The notes beneath the pieces were generated by a model that ran no database searches, had not been told where the DNA came from, and saw nothing but the letters and a program-made list of their open reading frames with translations. This document shows positions 1-6,894 of a stretch of DNA of 9,206 nt, in pieces (position 1 is the first letter of the stretch; every line of letters begins with the position of its first letter). This DNA comes from an uncultured Oscillospiraceae bacterium. GTDB taxonomy: Bacteria; Bacillota; Clostridia; Oscillospirales; Oscillospiraceae. Both the position numbers and the translations under genes were made by a program. The stretch is taken from NCBI GenBank assembly GCA_904398675.1, contig CAJFPI010000108.1, positions 1-9,206 on the forward strand, written 5' to 3'.

Positions 1-621
1 ACGGCGGCACAGCGCCTCCGGCTCCCCCTGGGGCAGGCCGGCCAGCGCCCGCGCCTCCCCCAGATTGGGGGTGACCACATCGGCCAGAGCCAGGGTACCC
101 TCGGGTAAGGATACGGCCGGGGCGGGATTGCAAATCGTACGCAGGCCGTGGCGCCTGCCCAGCTCCAGCGCCCGGCGCACCGCATTTCCCGGCATTTCGC
201 ACTGGACCAACAGCACGGCGCACTGTGCCAGCTCAGCTTCCAGGCTGTCAATCTGGACCGGTGTGACCCGGGCACAGGCTCCCTGCTCCACGATGACGAT
301 GTTGCGCCCCGCGGCGTCGCTTGCCACTGCTGCAAAGGCGGTGGCCGCCTGGGCGTTTCGCAGGCAGGTGAAGCGCCGCAGTCCGTCGGCCCGGAATACC
401 TCCTCCGCCTGCCGGCCGTAGGCGTCCTCCCCCACCGCGGTGGCGAAAAACACCTCGCCTCCGGCACGCAGCGCGCCCAGGGCCTGGTTATACCCTTTTC
501 CGCCCCCCTCAAAGCACAGCCCGACGCTGCCCACCGTCTCTCCCTCGGCGGGAAGGCGCTCCAGGCGGAACAGAGCGGACATGCCGTATAAGCCGATCAC
601 GGCGATTTGCTTGCTCCTCAT
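1..621 (-). CDS. PfkB/ribokinase-family carbohydrate kinase, C-terminus cut by the window edge
   Basis: This is the N-terminal 207 residues of a cytoplasmic sugar kinase that would transfer phosphate from ATP to a sugar hydroxyl; family members are about 300 residues, so roughly the last third, with the catalytic GAGD motif and most of the ATP site, lies outside. Visible family motifs are GGGKGYNQA (residues 39-47), VGEDAYG (63-69), LLVQCEMP (137-144), NPAPA (165-169) and TPNLGEA (184-190). The first strand reads IGLYGMSALF (9-18), where ribokinases have a Ser-x-Asn-x-Asp type motif, so the Asn and Asp that hold ribose appear replaced by Gly13 and Ser15. The ATG at 621 is chosen because GAGGAG lies 4 bases upstream; an in-frame ATG at 636 has no better site. 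It starts 18 bases after the SIS gene. The family is secure, but the substrate is unknown and ribose is doubtful. Confidence 0.9.
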   Translation of the reverse strand, partial: MRSKQIAVIGLYGMSALFRLERLPAEGETVGSVGLCFEGGGKGYNQALGALRAGGEVFFATAVGEDAYGRQAEEVFRADGLRRFTCLRNAQAATAFAAVASDAAGRNIVIVEQGACARVTPVQIDSLEAELAQCAVLLVQCEMPGNAVRRALELGRRHGLRTICNPAPAVSLPEGTLALADVVTPNLGEARALAGLPQGEPEALCRR

Positions 622-639
622 GCGGCTCCTCTCCATCGG

Positions 640-1368
640 TCAGAGATGTTTGATGCGGCTCATATACCGCCCCAGGATTTGACTGTTGTAGCTGTCGCCG
701 CCCGCCACGTTGCCGCTTTTGAACACCGGGGGCGTAAAGCCCCGCCTGCCCAGCTCCTCACAGGCAGCGAGTATAATGGAGTTGGCAATGAAAAAACCGC
801 TGATGCTTGACACAGGTCCGGCCTTCACGCCCTCGCCCACGCCCACTACGGCGTCCCCGTGGGGGACGTGATTGTTGATGTAAAAGTCGCACACGTCCCG
901 CAGGTGCCTGCCCTGCTTGTCCCGGCTGGGGGCATCCCGGTAGTGGTCTGAGGTAATGCCAATCACCGTGGCGCCGCGTTTTTTGGCCTCTTCCCCCATC
1001 TCGATAGGAAAGCAGTTGATGCCGGAGCTGGAGGCGATGAGGAAGGTATCTCCCGGCTTCACAGCGTAGCGGTCGATGACAAACTGGGCATAGCCGCTCA
1101 TACGCTCCACATGGCTGCTCTTCACCGCGCCGCCGTGGAGCATGGCGCTCTCTTCAAATAGGGGATCCACCGCCGCCAGTCCGCCGGCCCGGTAGAACAG
1201 CTCCTCCATCAGCATGTGGGAGTGGCCGCAGCCAAACCCGTGCACCAGGCCATCACCCATAATGGTGTCGGCCACACAGCGCCCGGCCCGCTCAATTTTG
1301 TCCTTCTCGCTGGCGTAAACCGTGTCAAGAATGTCCTTGATGGAATCATAATATTGCGATGCAAACAA
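640..1368 (-). CDS. SIS-domain sugar isomerase, UPF0309-like
   Basis: A 242-residue cytoplasmic protein with one SIS (sugar isomerase) domain, the fold that binds phosphosugars in aldose-ketose isomerases and related enzymes. After an N-terminal helical segment (residues 1-38) comes the signature GFGCGHSHM (44-52) followed by EELFYRAGGL (55-64), typical of the UPF0309 group; a second SIS loop, IASSSGIN (111-118), would hold a phosphate. Length matches that group. The start is a TTG at 1368, supported by GGGGTGAT 7 bases upstream and by the N-terminus matching what is expected for the family; no in-frame ATG is suitably placed. It sits between the GntR regulator and the kinase, a context consistent with isomerising or deaminating the phosphorylated product, which is inference. 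UPF0309 proteins have no well-established reaction that I can name. Confidence 0.9.
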   Translation of the reverse strand: MFASQYYDSIKDILDTVYASEKDKIERAGRCVADTIMGDGLVHGFGCGHSHMLMEELFYRAGGLAAVDPLFEESAMLHGGAVKSSHVERMSGYAQFVIDRYAVKPGDTFLIASSSGINCFPIEMGEEAKKRGATVIGITSDHYRDAPSRDKQGRHLRDVCDFYINNHVPHGDAVVGVGEGVKAGPVSSISGFFIANSIILAACEELGRRGFTPPVFKSGNVAGGDSYNSQILGRYMSRIKHL

Positions 1369-1371
1369 ACA

Positions 1372-1379
1372 ATCACCCC
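1372..1379 (-). promoter_or_regulatory. Ribosome binding site that fixes the TTG start of the SIS gene
   Basis: The minus strand reads GGGGTGAT, close to the extended Shine-Dalgarno GAGGTGAT, with the G run ending 7 bases before the TTG at 1368. It lies just downstream of the hairpin in the same gap. Confidence 0.6.
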
Positions 1380-1392
1380 AAACCTCTTTGCC

Positions 1393-1424
1393 CGCCGGAA
1401 GTCTGGAGCAGCTCCAGCCCGGCG
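1393..1424 (-). other. Intercistronic hairpin directly after the GntR stop codon
   Basis: On the minus strand, CGCCGG pairs with CCGGCG (6 bp) around an inner stem of CTGGAG and CTCCAG (6 bp) with a 3-base loop; one G and an ACTT form an internal loop between the stems. It begins on the base after the TAA stop. The bases that follow are GGCAAAGAGG with no U-tract, so a factor-independent terminator is not supported. A role as RNA processing or stability element is inference. Confidence 0.6.
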
Positions 1425-2150
1425 TTACAGGGTATACAGATCAATCTTAAACTTGTATTTGTCACTGCGGTATTTGGAAATGACATACTCAATGGGCCGC
1501 TCGTCCTGGTCAAAAGTCTGCCGATACATCAGCATGGCCACGTCCAGCTTGCCGTTGCCCAGCAGCTCAGCCTCCCAGCTGGCCAGGGGCGCCACTTCCA
1601 TGGACTGCAGAGCGTGCTTGGGCACAATACCCAGGCGGTTGCGCATGAAGGCATAGAAGGACTCCCCGGCGGTAAACTCCTCCAGCATGGGGGAAAAGCG
1701 TTGATAATCCAGATAAGTCGTCTCAATCGCCATGGGTTCCCCGTCGGCCAGGCGCAGGCGGCGAAAGACAATGATCTCCTCTCCAGGCTGAAGATGAAGT
1801 TTCTCAGCCAACATGGCGTTTGCGGCGGTGCGCTCCATAAGCAGAATGCGGGAGCCCGCCACCTTGCCTTGGGCGTGCATATCCTCGGTAAAGCCGGTTA
1901 ACCTGGTGAGCGGCTGAGTGACCTTCTGCTGGTGCTTCAGGAAGGTACCCTTGCCCTGAATGCGGTAGAGCACCCCCTCCTGCTCCAGCTCGTCCACCGC
2001 TTTACGGATGGTGACCCGGCTGGCGTGATAGCGCTGGCACAGCTCCCGCTCCGAGGGCAGACACTCCTGATCCGCAATCTCGCCGTCCAAAATGCTTTTC
2101 ACCACCAGATCCTTTACCCGCTGGTATTTCAGTTTTGCCTTTGTACCCAT
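1425..2150 (-). CDS. GntR-family transcriptional regulator, HutC subfamily (UTRA effector domain)
   Basis: A 241-residue DNA-binding regulator, usually a repressor released by a sugar phosphate or similar metabolite. Residues about 8-72 form the winged helix-turn-helix, with the family signature LPSERELCQRY (31-41), the recognition helix SRVTIRKAVDEL (44-55) and the wing RIQGKGTFL (63-71). Residues about 90-235 match a UTRA ligand-binding domain, with the linker LTRLTGFTEDM, the region around GEEIIVFRRLRLADGEP, and the C-terminal pattern IEYVISKYRSDKYKF. The ATG at 2150 has AAGGGGG 7 bases upstream. It follows the amidohydrolase after an 85-base gap containing a likely promoter, so it probably controls its own transcription and the flanking catabolic genes. 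The effector cannot be read; UTRA proteins often bind amino sugar phosphates or histidine-pathway compounds. Confidence 0.95.
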   Translation of the reverse strand: MGTKAKLKYQRVKDLVVKSILDGEIADQECLPSERELCQRYHASRVTIRKAVDELEQEGVLYRIQGKGTFLKHQQKVTQPLTRLTGFTEDMHAQGKVAGSRILLMERTAANAMLAEKLHLQPGEEIIVFRRLRLADGEPMAIETTYLDYQRFSPMLEEFTAGESFYAFMRNRLGIVPKHALQSMEVAPLASWEAELLGNGKLDVAMLMYRQTFDQDERPIEYVISKYRSDKYKFKIDLYTL

Positions 2151-2191
2151 ATAGCGGCCCCCTTACCCCGGATGGACATCGTTTTGTACCC
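2140..2191. repeat. Pair of 9-bp direct repeats (TTTGTACCC), candidate operator
   Basis: TTTGTACCC occurs on the plus strand at 2140-2148, overlapping the gntR start codon, and again at 2183-2191, just downstream of the predicted transcription start. The copies are 43 bp apart, about four helical turns, and each holds the palindromic core GTAC. The location suits a self-regulated GntR operator. The first copy is partly constrained by coding (Met-Gly-Thr-Lys), and two 9-mers could match by chance, so this is tentative. Confidence 0.3.
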
Positions 2192-2204
2192 GTCAGATGC
2201 CCCT

Positions 2205-2218
2205 ATTATATAACAAAA
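2205..2218 (-). promoter_or_regulatory. Predicted promoter (-10 region) for the gntR-SIS-kinase segment
   Basis: The minus strand contains a perfect TATAAT at 2210-2205 inside TTTTGTTATATAAT. Offset by two bases, TATATA preceded by TGT fits an extended -10. With a 17-base spacer the -35 position would read TGGCGC, which is poor, so the promoter may depend on the extended -10 or on an activator. A start near 2198 would give a leader of about 48 bases before gntR. The surrounding A+T-rich stretch stands out against GC-rich coding sequence. Confidence 0.55.
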
Positions 2219-2235
2219 TTTGGGTAAGCGCCAGA

Positions 2236-3840
2236 TTACGTCCGGTTTTCGCCGCTTTTTATGGTCAAAAGCCGCCCGGCATACTGCCCCGTGGGCCTGC
2301 CGCTGTCCAGGGTATGGACGCCGGCCACAAACACATGCTCTATTCCGGCGGCCAGGCGTTCAGGCTCAGCATAATCCGCCCGATCCACCAGGGCCTCCGG
2401 GTGAAAGAGCACTACGTCCGCCCAGTACCCTGGACGCAGCAGTCCCCGCCCCCTCAACCCGAAACAGGACGCCGTCCGTCCGGTCATCTTGGCCACCGCC
2501 TCCTCCAGGGAAATCAGTCCCCGCTGCATCACATAAGAATGCAGGAAGCGGGGGAACGCTCCATAGCGGCGGGGGTGAGCGCTGCCCTTGGCAAAAAGTC
2601 CGTCGCTGCCCAGAAGGGTATCCGGCCATGTGAGAATGCGATCCACATCCTCCTGGCACATCCCCCGTATTGTGATGCTTACGTTACCTCCCTCCTGTAC
2701 CAGCAGCCGGGCCAGAGCTTCCAACGGCGAAATCCCCCAAATTTGACCCAGCTGCGCCAGGCTCTTGCCCTGTAGAGCGGGATCTCCCGACCCCAGGGCG
2801 GCGATCTCCAGCCGCTTCCACCCGCAGGATCCAACCAGGTTCTCCCATCCCTCAATTCCCCGCTCCAGGTCAGCCTGGATGCGGCTGCGCACCTCCCGCC
2901 GCTCCAGCCGCGCCAGCGCTTCCTCCATCCCCTGGGCCAGTACCCAGGGAGGCAGCAGCACCAGGGCGGTGGAACATCCGGCGTCATAGGGGTAGGCGTC
3001 CAAGCTCACCTCCAGTCCAGAGGTCCTGGCCCGATCCAGCAGCGCCAGAGAGCGGGCGCTGGATCCATGAAAGGCGGCACCCATCACCTTGTGGTGGGAA
3101 AAGTGGATATGTACACCGGTCTCCCGGGCCAGCGAGAGCATCTCCTCCACCGAGTCCTCCAGACCGCGCCCCTCATCCCGGAGGTGGACGGCCACCGGCT
3201 TGCCCCGGCGGGCGGCTGTACGGGCCAGGGCGGCCAGCTCATCCCACCCCGCACGGGCTCCGGGGGAGTAGATGAGTCCCAGGGACAGCCCGGCGGCCCC
3301 CTGCTCCAGCAGGGCATCCAACAGCCGGCACATCCGCTCCAGTCCCTGGCGGTCCGCCGGTGCGTCTCCCGCCCCGAGGGCGGCCGCCCGCAGCATGCCG
3401 TGGCCCACATGGCTGGCCAGGTTCACCAGCATGGAGGCGCCATTCAGGCGCTGCCCATACTCATACAAGTCCGCCGCGCCGGAAAAGCCCCGGGGCTTCC
3501 CCATCACACCGGCGGCATAGCGCAGATAAGAGCGCCCAGCCTCCCCCCAGGCTGGAAAGGCAGAAAAGCCGCAGTTTCCCACCACACAGGTGGTCACCCC
3601 TTGGTAGAGCATACAGGCCATCTCCTCCGGGCTCCCTGCGGCCAGATCCGCGTGGTTGTGGGCGTCGATAAATCCGGGGCAGGCCACCGCGCCCCCGCCG
3701 TCAAGCACCCGGCACGCCGGGCGCTCCGGCCCGCCCACCGCCGCGATCCGGCCCCCGGAAATATCCAGGCAGCCGGGACGGGCGGGGGCGCCGGAGCCGT
3801 CCACCAGCCGCACATTGCGGATTTGCAGCTCAGGCCGCAT
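2236..3840 (-). CDS. N-acyl-D-amino-acid deacylase (D-aminoacylase)-type amidohydrolase
   Basis: A 534-residue metal-dependent hydrolase of the amidohydrolase superfamily; characterised relatives split N-acyl-D-amino acids into a carboxylate and a free D-amino acid in the cytoplasm. An N-terminal beta-sandwich segment (residues 1-55) precedes the TIM barrel. The expected metal-site residues are all present: His61 and His63 in DAHNHAD, Cys90 in GNCGFS, His219 in VHLRDEG, His249 in FSHHK, and the catalytic-type Asp413 in LLGSDG. The tail motifs AHPRRYGAFPRFLH and GYWADVVLFHP also match the family, and the length is as usual. The ATG at 3840 lies 9 bases after the oxidoreductase stop, with only a weak GGAA-type ribosome site, which suggests translational coupling. 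In this sugar operon the real substrate may be an acylated or amide-linked sugar or amino acid conjugate rather than a simple N-acyl-D-amino acid; that part is inference. Confidence 0.9.
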   Translation of the reverse strand: MRPELQIRNVRLVDGSGAPARPGCLDISGGRIAAVGGPERPACRVLDGGGAVACPGFIDAHNHADLAAGSPEEMACMLYQGVTTCVVGNCGFSAFPAWGEAGRSYLRYAAGVMGKPRGFSGAADLYEYGQRLNGASMLVNLASHVGHGMLRAAALGAGDAPADRQGLERMCRLLDALLEQGAAGLSLGLIYSPGARAGWDELAALARTAARRGKPVAVHLRDEGRGLEDSVEEMLSLARETGVHIHFSHHKVMGAAFHGSSARSLALLDRARTSGLEVSLDAYPYDAGCSTALVLLPPWVLAQGMEEALARLERREVRSRIQADLERGIEGWENLVGSCGWKRLEIAALGSGDPALQGKSLAQLGQIWGISPLEALARLLVQEGGNVSITIRGMCQEDVDRILTWPDTLLGSDGLFAKGSAHPRRYGAFPRFLHSYVMQRGLISLEEAVAKMTGRTASCFGLRGRGLLRPGYWADVVLFHPEALVDRADYAEPERLAAGIEHVFVAGVHTLDSGRPTGQYAGRLLTIKSGENRT

Positions 3841-3849
3841 CGTTCCGAC

Positions 3850-4887
3850 TCAGAGTTTGACAGGGGCGCCGGTATCCAGGGACTGTTGGATGGCGCAGGC
3901 AATCCGGGTGGGCTCGATGGCATCCTTAATCGTAATACAGGGATCGGTGTCGTTGAGGATGCAGTCCACAAAGTGGCCCACCGAGCGCTCCACACAGCCT
4001 GTGGTACGGCCGTTGAACATGGGGTTGACATATACCGTAGCACGGTTTGAGTGTTCAAAGTCGCCCTGGAACTCCGGCTTGAACACCCGCAGCCCCTGAT
4101 AGGTAATGTTGATATAGGCGGTGCCCTCCGTGCCCACCAGGCGGACAAACTGGTCGTTGAGTCCGTCGTAGGTGCGGGGAAGGATCCAGTTGGAGTCAAA
4201 CATCACGCTGGCTCCACTCTCAAAGGTCACCAGGGCCTGGACAGAATCGGGCGTGTCACAGCCCTGGGGCGCCAGCTTCATTTTCTGCTGCCGGGCATAG
4301 ACCTCCACGACCTCCTTGCCCAGGATCCAGCGCACCGCGTCAATGTTATGGATCATCACAAAGAAAACGGGGGAACTGTCCTTGGACCAACGCAGCATCT
4401 TGGTGGGAACGCTGACGCAGTCGTCAATCCGGGCGTAGCCTTGGACAATCTGACCCAGCTCCCCGTTTTCCACCGCCAGCTTGGCGTCCCGGAACTGGGG
4501 AATGAAGCGCATGAAGTAATCAGTCATAAATTTCTTGCCGGATTTCCCCGCCGCCTCGGCGATGGCGTAGCAGTCCTCCATATTGGTGGCCACCGGCTTT
4601 TCCAGGAACACATGCAGCCCCTTGGCAAAGCAGTCACACACCGCTTGCCGGTGGGCAAAATCGGGGGTGGCCACCGAGGCCATGTCCAACTGCTCTTTCT
4701 CCAGCATCTCCCGGTAGTCAGTATATACCTTGGGAATGCCGTACTGGTTTGCCACGGCCTCGGCCCGCTCCCGGTTCAGATCGGCCAGCGCCACAATTTG
4801 GGAAAACGGATTTTGCTGATAGGCGCCGATTACATTCTCACCCCAGCCGCCGCAGCCGATCATCCCCACTTTTACGCTTTTTAGCAT
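3850..4887 (-). CDS. Gfo/Idh/MocA-family NAD(P)-dependent oxidoreductase
   Basis: A 345-residue cytoplasmic dehydrogenase that would oxidise or reduce a hydroxyl of a sugar, inositol or related polyol. The N-terminal Rossmann fold shows GCGGWG (residues 11-16) for dinucleotide binding and Asp36 at the end of the second strand, a position that usually favours NAD over NADP. The EKP motif (96-98), with its catalytic-type Lys97, follows at the domain junction. In the C-terminal alpha/beta domain, the stretch IHNIDAVRWILG supplies the conserved His180 and Asp183 of the active site. Length is normal. The ATG at 4887 has GAGGG just upstream, within a 26-base gap after the isomerase gene. Pairing with a TIM-barrel isomerase is common in inositol- and sugar-catabolic clusters, where the two act on successive keto intermediates; the exact substrate is not identifiable. 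Confidence 0.95.
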   Translation of the reverse strand: MLKSVKVGMIGCGGWGENVIGAYQQNPFSQIVALADLNRERAEAVANQYGIPKVYTDYREMLEKEQLDMASVATPDFAHRQAVCDCFAKGLHVFLEKPVATNMEDCYAIAEAAGKSGKKFMTDYFMRFIPQFRDAKLAVENGELGQIVQGYARIDDCVSVPTKMLRWSKDSSPVFFVMIHNIDAVRWILGKEVVEVYARQQKMKLAPQGCDTPDSVQALVTFESGASVMFDSNWILPRTYDGLNDQFVRLVGTEGTAYINITYQGLRVFKPEFQGDFEHSNRATVYVNPMFNGRTTGCVERSVGHFVDCILNDTDPCITIKDAIEPTRIACAIQQSLDTGAPVKL

Positions 4888-4913
4888 TGCCCTCTACCTT
4901 CCTTTCCGGCGCC

Positions 4914-5849
4914 TCAGCACCAACCCTCTTCCTCCAGGAACAGCTTGGCCTCAGAGGCCACCATGTCAAAGTCATACAGGCCCAGGCCGCCGGGGTCGCC
5001 CACTCCGTTGAGGCCGCCGTTCTGCCAGCCTTCCCACTCCACGGCGCAGTAGCCCTCATAGCCCACTTCCTTCAGGCACTCGGCCATCTCCCGGAAGTCC
5101 ACCAGACCGCCACCGTACCAGACGTGCTGGCTCTGGATGATGTTGGGGAAGCCCACCTCGTCCTTGACGTGGACGCAGTTGATGTGCTTGCCCAGCTTGC
5201 GGATTGCCTCGGGAATGGGCATCTTGGGCTTGACAGTAGTATAGAAGGTGCCGGTATCCACGGTGACGTACACGTTGTCCATACCCACCTCGTTGTAGAG
5301 TTTGAACCACTGGTCCACCCCGTTGATGAGGGTGCCCTGGAGAATCTCCACGGAGATGGTCATGTTCTTGGCCTTCGCATACTCGGCACACTCCCGCACG
5401 CCGGAGACCACCATGTCCCAGGCCTCCTTGCGGGTCATAATGTTGTACAGGGCGGGGTCATAGAAGCCCTGGGCAATGAGGGAGCATACAGTATCCGCCC
5501 CCAGATAGGCCGCCGCGTCGATGGCCTGCTTCATGGTGTTGAGCCCGGCGGTACGGTCAAAGTGGCGCGGAGTGACGAAGGTGGCGTGGGCGCCCAGAGA
5601 GGCCAGATGCACCCCGGTGTCCTCCAGCGCCTTTTTAAACTTGGCCAGCTCCTCGTCGTAGTGCTCAGGGGGGATCTCCTGGATCTTGGAGAACACCACA
5701 TCCATGCCGGTATAGCCGTGCTCCTTGATCTTGTAGACCAGCTCATGCAGGGGAATTTTGCCCCAGCTGTTGACGGCGCAGCCGCAGATTTCCAGGCGGC
5801 CCCAGGGCATGTTGGCCCAAACTTCCATAGAGAGCTTCAGATGTGACAT
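4914..5849 (-). CDS. Sugar phosphate isomerase/epimerase (xylose isomerase-like TIM barrel)
   Basis: A 311-residue protein of the AP-endonuclease-2/xylose-isomerase-like TIM-barrel superfamily, whose members isomerise, epimerise or dehydrate sugars and keto-inositols using a divalent metal. The expected metal-binding residues are visible in order: Glu168 in SVEIL, Asp198 in VTVDTG, His227 in VHVKDE, and Glu271 or Glu273 in AVEWEG. The N-terminal LEICGCAVNSWG (residues 19-30) and GYTGMDVVF (45-53) fit the first two strands. No signal peptide is seen, so it is cytoplasmic. The ATG at 5849 has GGAGG 9 bases upstream. It is the first enzyme gene after the transporter, separated from the permease by 73 bases containing a strong hairpin, and is followed 26 bases later by the oxidoreductase. 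The general role is likely, but which sugar and which reaction remain open. Confidence 0.93.
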   Translation of the reverse strand: MSHLKLSMEVWANMPWGRLEICGCAVNSWGKIPLHELVYKIKEHGYTGMDVVFSKIQEIPPEHYDEELAKFKKALEDTGVHLASLGAHATFVTPRHFDRTAGLNTMKQAIDAAAYLGADTVCSLIAQGFYDPALYNIMTRKEAWDMVVSGVRECAEYAKAKNMTISVEILQGTLINGVDQWFKLYNEVGMDNVYVTVDTGTFYTTVKPKMPIPEAIRKLGKHINCVHVKDEVGFPNIIQSQHVWYGGGLVDFREMAECLKEVGYEGYCAVEWEGWQNGGLNGVGDPGGLGLYDFDMVASEAKLFLEEEGWC

Positions 5850-5888
5850 AATTACATACCTCCATTGATTGTATTATGGGTGAATCAT

Positions 5889-5917
5889 GTTTGCCAGCTC
5901 CGCCGGAACCGGCAAAC
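5889..5917 (-). other. Intercistronic hairpin between permease and isomerase genes
   Basis: The 29 bases fold on the minus strand into a 13-bp stem, including two G-T wobbles, with a 3-base loop; the outer arms are GTTTGCC and GGCAAAC. The stem starts 5 bases after the permease stop codon. No U-tract follows on the minus strand (next bases ATGATTCACCC), so a standard intrinsic terminator is unlikely. It probably marks an RNA processing or stability point between transporter and enzyme genes. Confidence 0.65.
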
Positions 5918-5922
5918 GAACC

Positions 5923-6894
5923 TTATTTTTTGTGCGTCCGGATACTGCCAAAGCCGATGGCGGCTACGATAATCAGTCCCTTGATGATCATCTGGATGTA
6001 GGTATTGAGGTTGATCATGTTCAGGCCATTGGTAATCATCGTCAGAATGAACACCCCCAGCAGGGTGCCCCAGAGGCTGCCTGTGCCTCCTGATACGCTC
6101 ACGCCTCCCAGCACCGCCGCGGCGATGGAATCCATATCAAAACCGTCCCCGTTATAGGAGTGGCCGCTGTTGAGGCGGGCCGTGAGCATCACTCCGGCCA
6201 CGCCGGCCAGCAGGCCGGAGATAGCGTAGACCTGCACGCTATACCGAGCGGTGGACACTCCGGAGAGGCGCACCGCCTCGGCGTTGCCGCCCAGGCCGTA
6301 GGTGACCCGGCCGGTCTTGGTGTATTTGAGCACGATGAAAAAGATGATGTACATGGCCACCATCACCAGCCCGGCCACCGGGATGCCCAGCAGCCTGCCC
6401 CGCCCCAGGAGGGCAGTCAATTGGTTGCCGGTGGGCAGGTTGATGCCGTACCCGTTGGTATAGAGCAGGCAAATGCCCTGGTAGGCCATGGTGGTGGCCA
6501 AGGTGGCAATGATGGGCGGGATTTTGATGTATGTGATGATGGAGCCGTTGAGAGTGCCGCACAGTGTGCACGCCAGGATGGCCGCCACCGCCGCCGCGCC
6601 CCAGGGGATGCCGTTGTTGGTCACCAGCGAGGCAGTGATCACGGTGCTCAGGCTGATCAGGGGGGCGACCGACAGATCGATGCCGCCGCTGATGATGACG
6701 TAGGTCTGACCAATGGCCACCACGGCCAGCACCGAGCCCTGCCGGATGAGGTTGACCAGGTTAGAGCTGGTAAAGAAGGTATCACTGGCGATACTCATGA
6801 CCACCACGACGATGAGCAGCGCCACCACCGTTCCCAGCATGGACGAGTGCTTGGCGCGCTTGAGCAGCGCCGCCGCTTTTGTGTTAGACTGCAT
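5923..6894 (-). CDS. CUT2-family sugar ABC transporter permease (RbsC-like)
   Basis: A 323-residue integral membrane protein forming the channel of a ribose-class importer, likely as a homodimer. It is hydrophobic throughout, with a first membrane segment at about residues 18-38 after a short basic cytoplasmic N-terminus and roughly eight to ten segments in all. Family motifs include ISGGIDLSV, NGSIITYIKIPPIIATLAT, the cytoplasmic coupling stretch TGRVTYGLGGNAEAVRLSG, and the D.IAAAVLGGVSVSGG.G..WGT pattern near the end. The ATG at 6894 overlaps the last 11 bases of the ATPase gene, and its ribosome site GGAGGAG lies inside that gene, so translation is probably coupled. The gene ends with a basic RTHKK tail. 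CUT2 permeases carry ribose, xylose, galactose, autoinducer-2, inositol and similar compounds; specificity is not readable here. Confidence 0.96.
   Translation of the reverse strand: MQSNTKAAALLKRAKHSSMLGTVVALLIVVVVMSIASDTFFTSSNLVNLIRQGSVLAVVAIGQTYVIISGGIDLSVAPLISLSTVITASLVTNNGIPWGAAAVAAILACTLCGTLNGSIITYIKIPPIIATLATTMAYQGICLLYTNGYGINLPTGNQLTALLGRGRLLGIPVAGLVMVAMYIIFFIVLKYTKTGRVTYGLGGNAEAVRLSGVSTARYSVQVYAISGLLAGVAGVMLTARLNSGHSYNGDGFDMDSIAAAVLGGVSVSGGTGSLWGTLLGVFILTMITNGLNMINLNTYIQMIIKGLIIVAAIGFGSIRTHKK

Noticed and set aside
65..591. Plus-strand open frames at the left edge
   Set aside because: The minus strand here reads as an uninterrupted ribokinase-family protein with several ordered motifs and a good ribosome site.
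3067..5846. Long plus-strand open frames (about 270-365 codons) opposite the amidohydrolase, oxidoreductase and isomerase genes
   Set aside because: They are antisense shadows typical of GC-rich coding DNA: the proteins are rich in His, Gly, Ala and Pro, lack family motifs, and lie opposite genes with complete motif sets.
5850..5888. CATAAT as a -10 element for a separate promoter before the isomerase gene
   Set aside because: At spacings of 16-18 bases no hexamer resembling TTGACA is present and there is no extended -10; read-through from the transporter genes is a simpler explanation.
5889..5935. Hairpin plus T-run (TTATTTTTT) as a plus-strand terminator
   Set aside because: The T-run lies several bases beyond the stem, forms part of the permease Lys-Lys-stop codons on the minus strand, and no plus-strand gene exists for it to terminate.
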